Shown here: positions 44,231-52,725 of the stretch, in pieces
Layout of the letters: each line of letters begins with the position of its first letter
Numbering within the stretch: position 1 is the stretch's first letter
Source of the DNA: an uncultured Candidatus Melainabacteria bacterium
GTDB taxonomy: Bacteria; Cyanobacteriota; Vampirovibrionia; Gastranaerophilales; Gastranaerophilaceae
Reading direction: 5' to 3'
Assembly: GCA_934754655.1 (NCBI GenBank)
Contig: CAKVIC010000005.1
Location: 42,767 to 106,766, forward strand
DNA length: 64,000 bases
Made by a program: the position numbers and the translations under genes
Notes under the pieces: model-generated
The model's database searches: none
Seen by the model: only the letters and a program-made list of their open reading frames with translations
What the model was told of the DNA's origin: nothing

Positions 44231-44318
44231 CTTTCCCCATTAACTATTAATATTCACTATTAATAATACCCCATACAAACGTAATTTTCAAATTGTAAAC
44301 TTTTTTTAATTTCCTTTT

Positions 44319-44951
44319 TTATTTTATATTCGGAAAAGCGTATATTTTTCCGGTTTCTGTACGCCAACGTAAATAACCTGTTTTTGGCATTTTATCAATA
44401 TCAAAAACAGAAACAAGAGCCCAATTTCCTCTAATAGCTGTTACTTTAATTTGTTTTACATATTGTAGTTTTGACAAATTTTGCGATATGTCATCGGTTT
44501 GAGCATGCAATGTTTTTATGGAATCAGGCGCGTCATTAAATAATCTTAGTCCATATTTTCTTCCATATAAGTTGTAAAACGTTAACCAAGGCAAAAATTG
44601 CATTCTATCAACAGTTTGTACCCAGCCTTTGGCGCCAGTTTGTTTGTCGTAAATAACTTGAACCCATCCTTCTTCATCTATGTCTGATACATATAAAAAG
44701 CCTAATTTTCTTTGATTTAAAAGTAATGCAAATGTTCCATCCGGCATGGTTTCAGGAGAATATGAAAAATTCATTTTTTTTATAATGTTAGATTTTTCAT
44801 CAGGTTTAGAATATAAAATTATATCATCACCTGTTTGATATACGCCTATTGAATCTTTAGGGATAGCATTTGTGTAGAATGGCATAGTATCAGCAATAGA
44901 TGGCAATACAAATAACAAACTAGATAGTATAAAAAATATAAATTTTTTCAT
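44319..44951 (-). CDS. Secreted SH3-like domain protein
   Basis: A 210-residue protein with a clear signal peptide (MKKF then a hydrophobic core to about residue 20, SIADTMPFY after). The body contains an SH3-like strand pattern (GVYQTGDDIILYSKPDEKSNIIKKMNF and GWVQVIYDKQTGAKGWVQTVD), as in bacterial SH3b wall-binding domains, and a second, weaker strand set. It is probably periplasmic or wall-associated. It lies 88 bp upstream of fliF on the same strand, so a link to the flagellar operon is possible but unproven. Confidence 0.65.
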   Translation of the reverse strand: MKKFIFFILSSLLFVLPSIADTMPFYTNAIPKDSIGVYQTGDDIILYSKPDEKSNIIKKMNFSYSPETMPDGTFALLLNQRKLGFLYVSDIDEEGWVQVIYDKQTGAKGWVQTVDRMQFLPWLTFYNLYGRKYGLRLFNDAPDSIKTLHAQTDDISQNLSKLQYVKQIKVTAIRGNWALVSVFDIDKMPKTGYLRWRTETGKIYAFPNIK

Positions 44952-44985
44952 AAATTTACTCCTGCTTGGAAAATAAGAATAAAAT

Positions 44986-45059
44986 TGACCCTGGCGAGAG
45001 TCGAACTCGCGACCACCGGTTTAGGAAACCGTCGCTCTATCCTACTGAGCTACAGAGCC
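44986..45059 (-). tRNA. tRNA-Arg (anticodon CCT)
   Basis: The reverse complement folds as a cloverleaf: acceptor GGCTCTG pairs with CAGGGTC (G-T pairs allowed), D-arm GCTCAGTAGGATAGAGC, anticodon loop TTCCTAA with CCT, T-arm GCGAGTTCGACTCTCGC, discriminator A. CCA is not encoded. Confidence 0.92.
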
Positions 45060-45100
45060 TTGTTAATTATTATATCACAATAATGAACGAAGAATTAACT

Positions 45101-45493
45101 TTAATTTTTATTTTCTTCTTTATGTGTATTTTCTTCAATTTTAAAAACATCTTCTAGACGTTTTATTTCTTCCTCTTCTAATTCGGAATCTTCATCTGTT
45201 TCATTTTCGTTTAAATTTTGAAGACCTTTTTTATGCTTTTTAGAATTTAATACAGAAGCTACATTTGACATTGCAAGGGAATTTAGAGTCGCTCTTAAAA
45301 GGGCACTTCTATCGACATAAGGCTCCTGGTACATTTCATCTTGAAATTCTTCATCTTCAGCTGGTGGAAGATACATTGCTTCAGAGCCATATTTTTCTTG
45401 GCTCATTTTTGCAGCAGTACCGGAAGCGTCTCCGCTTTTAAAATTAAAAGAGCCACTTATACCATAAAAACCTGCTGACCTATTATCAACCAT
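45101..45493 (-). CDS. Small acidic tagged protein of unknown function
   Basis: A 130-residue protein starting MVDNRSAGFYGISGS with tag-like FNFKSG at 16-21. The rest is acidic and probably disordered (PPAEDEEFQDEMYQEP, ENETDEDSELEEEEIKRLE) with a short helical ALLRATLNSLAMSNVASVL core. No membrane segment. A weak form of the GGCAATTTT-type promoter lies at 45544-45574. It diverges from the sigma-28-controlled gene at 45747. Confidence 0.6.
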   Translation of the reverse strand: MVDNRSAGFYGISGSFNFKSGDASGTAAKMSQEKYGSEAMYLPPAEDEEFQDEMYQEPYVDRSALLRATLNSLAMSNVASVLNSKKHKKGLQNLNENETDEDSELEEEEIKRLEDVFKIEENTHKEENKN

Positions 45494-45543
45494 TGTTTAT
45501 TACCTCATGTATAAAACACTACACCAGTATAATATCCCTATAA

Positions 45544-45574
45544 ATATATATAACCCCTAAATAGATTATTTTGC
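45544..45574 (-). promoter_or_regulatory. Weak GCAAAATA-N15-ATATATAT promoter-like motif
   Basis: On the minus strand GCAAAATA (45567-45574), 15 bases, ATATATAT (45544-45551), 51 bp before a tagged gene. The spacing matches the other copies but the upstream half is degenerate. Confidence 0.35.
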
Positions 45575-45679
45575 TAGTATATTTACAAAAATTTACAAAT
45601 CTCATTTTGTAAAAAATAAGTGAATTCAAAATAAATGGATTCAAAATGTAAATATTTGTAACAATTTTTCTCAAAACTC

Positions 45680-45706
45680 TAAAGTTTTTTGAAAAAATGC
45701 CGATAT
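45680..45706 (+). promoter_or_regulatory. Sigma-28 (FliA) type promoter
   Basis: TAAAGTTT-N11-GCCGATAT, one base off consensus, 40 bp before the gene at 45747. TTGTAAC lies 16 bases before CTAAAG, as at 24893. Confidence 0.9.
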
Positions 45707-45746
45707 ACATGTAAAAAGTAAAGGGAAATTTAAGGATTTACGCAAA

Positions 45747-47159
45747 ATGGGAATGGCAGCATCACAAGGAAACTTATTATTTTTAATCTCAGCAAAGAAT
45801 CGAGATGAGTTTCGCTTATCTGAACTTTCTATGCGTAAAACTGCGCTTACTCGTGATGTCAATAAAATCACAAAAGAATATACAGATGCCATAAATGCAA
45901 AAACTTTAAAATGGTCAAATAATGGTGGTACTTCATATATTGATCTTACTTACAAAAATTTAATGAATCCTAACAGCCAATTGAGTAACAACAATACCAA
46001 TTTAATAACAGATAGTTCTGGTAGAGTCGTACTTCATGATGATTATAAAAAATATGCCGAAATGATTTCACCTGATGGCAAACCGGGTGGAGATTGGGAA
46101 AGTGTTAAAAACCAAATAATACCAGAATTAACCGGCATAAGCGCTGATAAATTAGATTTATATGAACAATATGGCGAAATTTATGATGCGGCTTGCGAAC
46201 ATCTAACAGAGGTTGCAAAACAAGAGCCAAATAATGATGGTAAAAAAGATGTTTCTGTTGCAAATTTGTTGAAAGAAATTGATAAATACAGAAATGCAAA
46301 CGGCGGTAATGGCAATATGTATGATAATTATTTAAATAATTATTCAACAATCAAAAATGGAACATTTCAAAAAGATTGGGTTAACCAATTAAGAGGAGAT
46401 TTAAACAACTTTTTAGGTGAAGGGGCTGTTGATGAAGCTGTTGACAGTTATATTTCAATGATGGAAACTCTTTATGCTAATCGTACAGCTAATGGCACAA
46501 CGTCTCGGCAAGCTTATAATGATTCAGGAACTTGGCAATTTGCAGTTAATTACATTTTAGGCTATTACAGCGGTCAAACAGAAAATGAAAACAATATAAG
46601 TGGAGATAGTGTTTTTACAATTCAAGACAAGAATAATCCAAATTATCAAGAAATTCATGATGCTTATGTTGCTTGGGAAGAAGATTTAGAAGCTGCAAAA
46701 ACAGCGGTTGATGATTCTTATCTTAATTTTTCGCAAGTTTTTACAGCTGATGAAGCGAGAAAAGTTGAATATTATGACAAATTATTTACAGCAATTGCAG
46801 AAAATGGTTGGACTTATAACGAAAAAATTACAGATTCTGAATATTTAAATAACATGCTACAAAACAACCTTTATACAATCACAACTGTAGAACATGATTG
46901 TGACATAAATGGTAATAAATACACAACAAATACTGCTGATATGAGCCCTAATATTTTTAAAGTTCGTGATACAGATGTAGCAGAAGAGGCTAAAATTAGA
47001 TATTATAATAAAAAGGCTTTGTTAAGTGCGAAAGAATCTCGAATTGATGGTTGGATGAGAGATTTAGAAACTAAAATTCAAACTTACGGAACAATTATGA
47101 AATCTATAGAAGAAGTTATAAATAATAATATTAAAAATAATTTTGATGTAAGGTCTTAA
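45747..47159 (+). CDS. Sigma-28-controlled AASQ-type protein, candidate flagellar export substrate
   Basis: Unknown 470-residue protein, larger paralogue of the one at 24955. Shared features are MGMAASQ at the start, helical residues ~15-60 (LSELSMRKTALTRDVNKI), DSSGRVVLHDD (DRNGLVVLSDS in the paralogue), DKLFTAIAENGWTYN (DFYYPIFAAAATNGWTTE) and a coiled-coil C-terminus (KALLSAKESRIDGWMRDLE...). The variable middle is Asn/Gly/Asp-rich. Lack of a signal peptide, coiled coils at both ends and the sigma-28 promoter suggest export through the flagellar channel. Role in the filament or cap is a guess. Confidence 0.75.
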   Translation: MGMAASQGNLLFLISAKNRDEFRLSELSMRKTALTRDVNKITKEYTDAINAKTLKWSNNGGTSYIDLTYKNLMNPNSQLSNNNTNLITDSSGRVVLHDDYKKYAEMISPDGKPGGDWESVKNQIIPELTGISADKLDLYEQYGEIYDAACEHLTEVAKQEPNNDGKKDVSVANLLKEIDKYRNANGGNGNMYDNYLNNYSTIKNGTFQKDWVNQLRGDLNNFLGEGAVDEAVDSYISMMETLYANRTANGTTSRQAYNDSGTWQFAVNYILGYYSGQTENENNISGDSVFTIQDKNNPNYQEIHDAYVAWEEDLEAAKTAVDDSYLNFSQVFTADEARKVEYYDKLFTAIAENGWTYNEKITDSEYLNNMLQNNLYTITTVEHDCDINGNKYTTNTADMSPNIFKVRDTDVAEEAKIRYYNKKALLSAKESRIDGWMRDLETKIQTYGTIMKSIEEVINNNIKNNFDVRS

Positions 47160-47213
47160 AATTTTAATTTGTTTATGCTAATCTTAAACTTAGACAGTCA
47201 GTAGGGTATATGT

Positions 47214-48608
47214 ATGTTTGATTCATTAGCAGAAAAATTACAAGATATTATTTCAAAAACTACAGGTCAATCTGAATTAACGCAAGATAATATGCAAGAA
47301 GCTTTGCGCGAAATCCGCAGAGCACTTTTAGAAGCCGATGTTAATTTACGGGTTGTTAAATCCTTTATTTCAAGTATCAGAGATAAAGCTGAAGGCGCAA
47401 ATGTCTTAAATGGAGTTAATCCGACTCAACAGCTTATAAAAATTGTACATGATGAATTAATCACACTTTTAGGTAGCGAAAACAAACCGCTAGATTTTAG
47501 TGGAAATCCCAATCTAATTATGATGCTAGGTCTACAAGGTTCCGGCAAAACAACTTCTTCTGCAAAACTTGCAATAAAATTAAAAAACGAAGCTAGACGT
47601 CCGCTTATGGTTGCTTGTGACATCTACAGACCTGCCGCAATTACGCAATTAAAAACGCTAGGCGAACAAATTGGAGTTGATGTTTTTTGTGAAGAAAATT
47701 CTAAAGATGTTCAAGAAATTATCCAAAACGCAATAAATTATGCAAAGAAAAATGGTTTCAATACTTTAATCCTTGATACAGCCGGTCGTTTACAAATAGA
47801 TACTGAGATGATGGCAGAATTAATGTTGATTGATAGAGTATTTCACCCTGCTGAAAAACTTTTGGTAATAGATTCTATGACCGGTCAAGAAGCTGTTAAT
47901 GTTGCAGAAAACTTTGATGCCCAACTTGGAGTAACAGGCTTAGTTTTAACAAAACTTGATGGTGATGCACGAGGCGGAGCAGCGTTGAGTGTTGTATACT
48001 GTACAGGAAAACCTATAAAATTAACCGGTACGGGTGAAAAACTTAATGCTCTTGAAGATTTTTATCCTGAAAGAATGGCTGATAGAATCCTTGGCATGGG
48101 TGATATCGTTTCGCTTGTACAAAAAGCGCAAGAAGTTTTTGATGAAAAAACAGCTCTTGAAATGGAAAAGAAAATGGCTAAAGCTGAATTTTCTTTTAAC
48201 GATTTCCTTAAAATGCAATCTCAAATGAAAATGTTTGGTTCAATGGAAAGTATTTTGGGAATGATTCCGGGGCTTAAAATGTCAAAAGATGACAGGCAAA
48301 TGATTTCTCATGAAGGAGAAAAACAATTCAAACGAATCGAAGTTTTTATACAAAGTATGACTCCGGAAGAACGTGAGCATCCAGAATTAATGAATTCTTC
48401 TCGCAAAAAACGTATTGCACAAGGGTCAGGAATTCCCATTCATGATGTAAATCTTTATATCAATCAATTTGAACAAATGAGAAAAGCTATGAAAGGAATG
48501 TCAGATTTAAAATCTAATATGTCTAAAATGATGGGCAAATTTGGCAATGACATGGGTGGAAAGCTTTCAATGCATCAAATGATGAAAAATATGCGTAGGT
48601 TTAAATAA
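47214..48608 (+). CDS. ffh: Signal recognition particle GTPase Ffh
   Basis: Ffh binds 4.5S RNA and nascent signal sequences and delivers them to FtsY and the Sec machinery. The 464-residue protein has the N-domain ALREIRRALLEADVNLRVV, G-domain G1 GLQGSGKTTSSAKLA, G3 LDTAGRLQID, G4 TKLDGDARGGAAL and a Met-rich M domain (FLKMQSQMKMFGSMESILGM, MHQMMKNMRRFK). Length and order are normal. It overlaps pth by one base (TAATG), so the two are coupled. Confidence 0.97.
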   Translation: MFDSLAEKLQDIISKTTGQSELTQDNMQEALREIRRALLEADVNLRVVKSFISSIRDKAEGANVLNGVNPTQQLIKIVHDELITLLGSENKPLDFSGNPNLIMMLGLQGSGKTTSSAKLAIKLKNEARRPLMVACDIYRPAAITQLKTLGEQIGVDVFCEENSKDVQEIIQNAINYAKKNGFNTLILDTAGRLQIDTEMMAELMLIDRVFHPAEKLLVIDSMTGQEAVNVAENFDAQLGVTGLVLTKLDGDARGGAALSVVYCTGKPIKLTGTGEKLNALEDFYPERMADRILGMGDIVSLVQKAQEVFDEKTALEMEKKMAKAEFSFNDFLKMQSQMKMFGSMESILGMIPGLKMSKDDRQMISHEGEKQFKRIEVFIQSMTPEEREHPELMNSSRKKRIAQGSGIPIHDVNLYINQFEQMRKAMKGMSDLKSNMSKMMGKFGNDMGGKLSMHQMMKNMRRFK

Positions 48609-49165
48609 TGAAATTAATTGGTTGTTTAGGAAATATTGGTAATAAGTACGTATTTACAAGGCATAATGTTGGTTTTATGTTGGCAGACAGTTTTGCGCTA
48701 AATTCAAATTTAAATTTTCGAGAATATCCTCGATTAAAATGTTTGATGACAAATTTAAGAACTGCTTATGAAGATTTTTTGATAGTAAAACCTACAACTT
48801 TTATGAATCTTTCCGGCGAAGCTATTCGCGCAGTTATGGATTATTATAAAATAGATATAAAAGATGTTTTAATTGTCTATGATGATTTGAGTTTAGAGCT
48901 TGGAAAAATAAGATTCAGAGCCGGAGGTTCAGATGGCGGACATAACGGCATTAAATCTGTTATTCAGCACCTTGGAACAACAAATGTTGCAAGATTAAAA
49001 ATCGGTATTGGTCCACAGCCTAATATACCATCAGAAGTTTTTGTGTTACAAAATTTTACAAAAGAAGAATTAGAAGAATTAAAAAAAGTCTTAACAAATG
49101 CAAAAAATGCTATTCAATGTTATTATACAGATGGGCTTGCCGTTGCGCAAAATAAATTCAATTAG
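48608..49165 (+). CDS. pth: Peptidyl-tRNA hydrolase
   Basis: Pth frees tRNA from peptidyl-tRNA dropped by ribosomes. The 185-residue protein has LIGCLGNIGNKYVFTRHNVGF (catalytic His), VKPTTFMNLSGEAI, VYDDLSLELGKIRFRAGGSD (catalytic Asp) and GGHNGIKSVIQHLGT. It is standard length. It sits between ffh and the TPR gene in an apparent three-gene operon. Confidence 0.96.
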   Translation: MKLIGCLGNIGNKYVFTRHNVGFMLADSFALNSNLNFREYPRLKCLMTNLRTAYEDFLIVKPTTFMNLSGEAIRAVMDYYKIDIKDVLIVYDDLSLELGKIRFRAGGSDGGHNGIKSVIQHLGTTNVARLKIGIGPQPNIPSEVFVLQNFTKEELEELKKVLTNAKNAIQCYYTDGLAVAQNKFN

Positions 49166-49173
49166 GAGAAATT

Positions 49174-50463
49174 ATGAAACTTGCAGAACAGTTAGAAATG
49201 GATGAAAAATTTGAAGAAGCTTATTCTGAATATAAAAAAGAGCTTCCGCATAAACAAGACGATATCGAATTATTAACAAAACTTGCGCATTTAGCATTAA
49301 TTTTAGAAAAAAAAGAAGAAGCTAAAGCGTACTACGGAAAAATTATGCAACTAGATCCTGCAAATATTTTAGCGCATGAACAATTAATTGATATTTTTGC
49401 AGATGAAGATAGATTTAGCTATTATTTATTGAGGGGAAATTTAAACTCTTTGCAACAAATGACAAGCCATGCAAAAGCTGATTATAAAAAAGCCATAAAT
49501 GCGGCTGAGGATCCGAAAAAAGCGATTCCTGCAAGATATTTGTTAGCGGGTATTTGCGAATCTCAAGAAAAATGGCAAGAAGCAATTGATGAATATTTAA
49601 AAATTTCAGACTATGATGACAAAAACCCTATTGTTTACATAAAATTAGCAGAACTTTACGAAAAAACAGATGGTCTGGTTGCATCTATAGAGATTTTAGA
49701 AAGAGGATTAAAAGAAGGTCGTTTTGAAGAGTTTAAAGAAATTCTTGCAGGATATTACATTCGAAACTCTCAGCCTGAAAAAGCTTTAAATTACACAAGC
49801 AATGATTTAACAAAAGCTAGAGCACTAATGGATTCTGGTAAAAACGATGAAGCATTTGCTGTTTTAGATAAAATTCGTGAAGAATATAAAAATCAATCGA
49901 TTTTTCACTCACTTTTAGCGCAATATTATTTTCAAAAAGGTATGAAAGACGAAGCGTTTGCTGAGATTAATGAATTTGCAAAAATTGAACCTAATTCTCC
50001 ATTAATTTATCAAATGCGCGCATTGATTTATGAAAATGAAAATGAAAATGATGGATTTAATGAGCACTTAAACTGGGCTAAATACAATATTTTACGCGGT
50101 GATAAAGATGTCGCATTAAATGAATATTTAATGGCTTATCAATTTAATGATAAGGATGTTGATTTAATTGAAACTATTGCATCTTTGCTTGAAACAATGA
50201 AAGATAAGACAAAAGCCAGCGAATTTTATGAAAAATTACTAGATTTACAGCCAAATAATGAAAATGCATTAAAAAAATTGGCAATATTTAGAGATTCTAT
50301 TGGGGATTATCAGGGCGCACTTGATTATATTGAGCGACTAAAGACCATTTCACCACGTGATAGTTTTGTAAGCGAAAACTATGAAAAATATAAAGACCGC
50401 GCTGAAAATGGTGGCGATATTTTAGGATTTTTCAAAAAGATTTTTGGAAATAAAATGGGATAA
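49174..50463 (+). CDS. Tetratricopeptide repeat protein
   Basis: A 429-residue all-helical protein made of about ten tetratricopeptide repeats, seen as recurring A/Y/L patterns (LAHLALILEKKEEAKAYYGK, KLAELYEKTDGLVASIEIL, LLAQYYFQKGMKDEAFAEI, KLAIFRDSIGDYQGALDYI). There is no signal peptide or membrane segment; the C-terminus ends in a Phe/Lys-rich helix (GFFKKIFGNKMG). TPRs mediate protein contacts; partner unknown. Shine-Dalgarno AGGAGAA precedes it, 8 bp after pth. Confidence 0.85.
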   Translation: MKLAEQLEMDEKFEEAYSEYKKELPHKQDDIELLTKLAHLALILEKKEEAKAYYGKIMQLDPANILAHEQLIDIFADEDRFSYYLLRGNLNSLQQMTSHAKADYKKAINAAEDPKKAIPARYLLAGICESQEKWQEAIDEYLKISDYDDKNPIVYIKLAELYEKTDGLVASIEILERGLKEGRFEEFKEILAGYYIRNSQPEKALNYTSNDLTKARALMDSGKNDEAFAVLDKIREEYKNQSIFHSLLAQYYFQKGMKDEAFAEINEFAKIEPNSPLIYQMRALIYENENENDGFNEHLNWAKYNILRGDKDVALNEYLMAYQFNDKDVDLIETIASLLETMKDKTKASEFYEKLLDLQPNNENALKKLAIFRDSIGDYQGALDYIERLKTISPRDSFVSENYEKYKDRAENGGDILGFFKKIFGNKMG

Positions 50464-50469
50464 ATAAAA

Positions 50470-51498
50470 TTATACTTTTTTAATTAACTTTATCAAAATA
50501 TCAGTGCCAATTTGTTTAACATCATAAACCGAGAATTCTTTGCAGTTAGAAATTTTGGTTTGTAAATTTTGACCGCTAAAACAGCTTTTCCCTCTATTAT
50601 CATTTAAAATTTTTGGTGCAATAAATTGATAGATTTCATCAACAAGATTTTCTGCAATCAGACTACCTGCAAGTATTCCACCACATTCTACAAAAATTGA
50701 ACAAACTCCTTGATTATATAAATTGGAAAAAACTTCTGATAAATCTAAATGATTATTCTTAAGTTTTGTATTTTTAGAAGTTGCTTGATAAATTTTACCA
50801 TTTTCAAATATTTTAAAACGATTAGAGACTCTAGAATCTTTATCTAAAACACATTTGAACTTATGCGCCATTGTTGGATTATCAGCGATAACAGTATTTG
50901 AAGTAGTTAAAATACAATCAAATTGTTTGCGCATTTTATAAACTTCTTCTCTAGCTTCATTTGACGTAATCCATTTTGAATCGCCATTTTGTGTAGCAAT
51001 TTTGCCATCTAATGTAGTTGCTGTTTTTAAAACAACATAAGGCATTTTTTGTGTCATATTTTTTATAAATATACGATTTAAAAATTTTGCTTCATCTTCT
51101 AAAACATGCTCAACAACTTCAATACCTGCCGCTTTAAGTTTTGAAATTCCATCAACTTTTGGATTAACATCTCTCATTGCAATAACAACTTTTTTTATAC
51201 CTTTTTCTATAATCAAATCAGTACAAGGCGGAGTTTTTCCATAATGCGAACAAGGTTCAAGATTCACAAACAATGTTCCATCTTGCGCTTCATTATTTTT
51301 TAATTTTAATAATGCATCACGCTCTGCATGATTTGAGCCATATTTATGATGATAACCTTTTGCAACAAGCGTGCCGGCTTTATCTAAAACTGCACACCCA
51401 ACAAGCGGATTCGGAGAAACTTTGCCTAAACCCTTTTGTGCAAGTTTAAAACACATTCGCATATATTTTTCATTCAAGATATTTTTCTTTTTAATCAT
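50470..51498 (-). CDS. ribD: Bifunctional riboflavin biosynthesis deaminase/reductase RibD
   Basis: RibD deaminates and then reduces the pyrimidine intermediate in riboflavin synthesis. The N-terminal deaminase domain shows SPNPLVGCAVL, the zinc site HAERDALL and NLEPCSHYGKTPPCTD; the C-terminal reductase domain shows TLDGKIATQNGDSKWITS, NTVIADNP and VECGGILAGSLI. Length 342 is a little short of the usual ~360. I use the ATG at 51498; an in-frame TTG precedes it. A TATAAT at 51507-51512 ends eight bases upstream and there is no Shine-Dalgarno, so the mRNA is nearly leaderless. No other rib gene is adjacent. Confidence 0.93.
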   Translation of the reverse strand: MIKKKNILNEKYMRMCFKLAQKGLGKVSPNPLVGCAVLDKAGTLVAKGYHHKYGSNHAERDALLKLKNNEAQDGTLFVNLEPCSHYGKTPPCTDLIIEKGIKKVVIAMRDVNPKVDGISKLKAAGIEVVEHVLEDEAKFLNRIFIKNMTQKMPYVVLKTATTLDGKIATQNGDSKWITSNEAREEVYKMRKQFDCILTTSNTVIADNPTMAHKFKCVLDKDSRVSNRFKIFENGKIYQATSKNTKLKNNHLDLSEVFSNLYNQGVCSIFVECGGILAGSLIAENLVDEIYQFIAPKILNDNRGKSCFSGQNLQTKISNCKEFSVYDVKQIGTDILIKLIKKV

Positions 51499-51708
51499 CA
51501 ATAATTATTATAAATCAAAATAAACAAGAATTTACTGAAAAAATTAAAAATTTATCTTAAATAACTCATCTGATAGAGAATTTAAAAAAATATATTTTTT
51601 TGAAAAACTCAACAATGAGTTTGATTATATTTAAAATTTGAGGTAGTATTAATCTTGTTAAAAAATAAATATAAACAAATTATAATTTAACTTTGAGGGA
51701 GACGATTT

Positions 51709-52536
51709 ATGCTAAAAAAACTAAGCAATGTTTTTAATATAACTAATTATTATATAGTTCTTGCAACACCATTAATTTTGTATTCATTATTCAATCAAAT
51801 TTATCTTGCAATTTCTATAAATGGAAAAATTTGGCAGCTTTTATGCGCATTTATTGTTTCTTCGCTAATGTTTATAACCTTTTTAGCCGGATGGTTTAAT
51901 ATGATAAAAATTGCAGTTTCGACTCCTATCAAAGAACGTCCTAACACATTATTAAACGATTTCGCAAAAGGGGTTGGTGAATATTTTTTGCCTGTTACCG
52001 GTGCAGTTTTTAATGTTTCTATTATAAGTGTAATTTTATTGATTTTAGCAGTTTCATTGGGTAATAAATTTATCGGAAGTCTTAATATATCACCTGACAC
52101 TGTTTCAGCAGCATTCCAAACGCCTGAAACTTTGAAAGCGTTTTTATCAACTTTAACCCCTGACCAAATTCAAAAAATTAAATCTTGGTATTTAATTTTA
52201 ACGTTAACAACAACTTCAACGTTCTTTTTAATAATGCTTTATTTACCAGCAATGTTTATTGAAGCCAAAAATCCTTTTAAATCTCTAATAATTTCTTGGA
52301 AAAGACTTTTCAGCAAAAGATTTATTAATAATGTTGGAATTTTAATTCTAATAACAATAACATATCTTTTTATCTCAATTTTAGTAACTCTTTCGACTGA
52401 AAATCTTTTATTTAATTTTATTACAACGCTTGTTAATTTTTACTTTATAATAATAATTTTTGTTGGAATTTTTTATTATTACAATGAAACATTTTGCCAA
52501 GAACATTTAGGGCAAAATATTGATGAATCAGTTTAA
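51709..52536 (+). CDS. Polytopic membrane protein of unknown function
   Basis: A 275-residue protein with about five or six hydrophobic helices (~15-35, ~43-65, ~95-115, ~160-185, ~205-225, ~235-255) and no recognised motif. Conserved-looking loops are PIKERPNTLLNDFAKGVGEY and NPFKSLIISWKRLFSKRF, which resemble those in bacterial proteins of the DUF4013/uncharacterised-permease type. Good Shine-Dalgarno (GAGGGAG) and a dedicated terminator mark it as a real single gene. Confidence 0.7.
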   Translation: MLKKLSNVFNITNYYIVLATPLILYSLFNQIYLAISINGKIWQLLCAFIVSSLMFITFLAGWFNMIKIAVSTPIKERPNTLLNDFAKGVGEYFLPVTGAVFNVSIISVILLILAVSLGNKFIGSLNISPDTVSAAFQTPETLKAFLSTLTPDQIQKIKSWYLILTLTTTSTFFLIMLYLPAMFIEAKNPFKSLIISWKRLFSKRFINNVGILILITITYLFISILVTLSTENLLFNFITTLVNFYFIIIIFVGIFYYYNETFCQEHLGQNIDESV

Positions 52537-52557
52537 TCAAAAAGTTATTAAAAATAT

Positions 52558-52590
52558 GCGGGCGAAAAAATTTTTAATTTTTTCGCCCGC
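52558..52590 (+). terminator. Hairpin terminator
   Basis: GCGGGCGAAAAAA / TTTTTTCGCCCGC around a short T/A loop, 22 bp past the membrane-protein gene. Confidence 0.85.
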
Positions 52591-52725
52591 ATTATTATCT
52601 ATCTCCAAAATTATTTAAACTCAAATTCGCTTGAAATATGATTTTAACTAATGTATAATTTTTCTTGTACAACATAGAATAAATGTAATCCATACACTTA
52701 TATTTAATAAAAGGAGATAGCAAAT

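Noticed and set aside
44966..45157. Plus-strand frame across tRNA-Arg
   Set aside because: The GESRTRDHRFRKPSLYPTELQS peptide is the classic spurious translation of a tRNA gene's complement.
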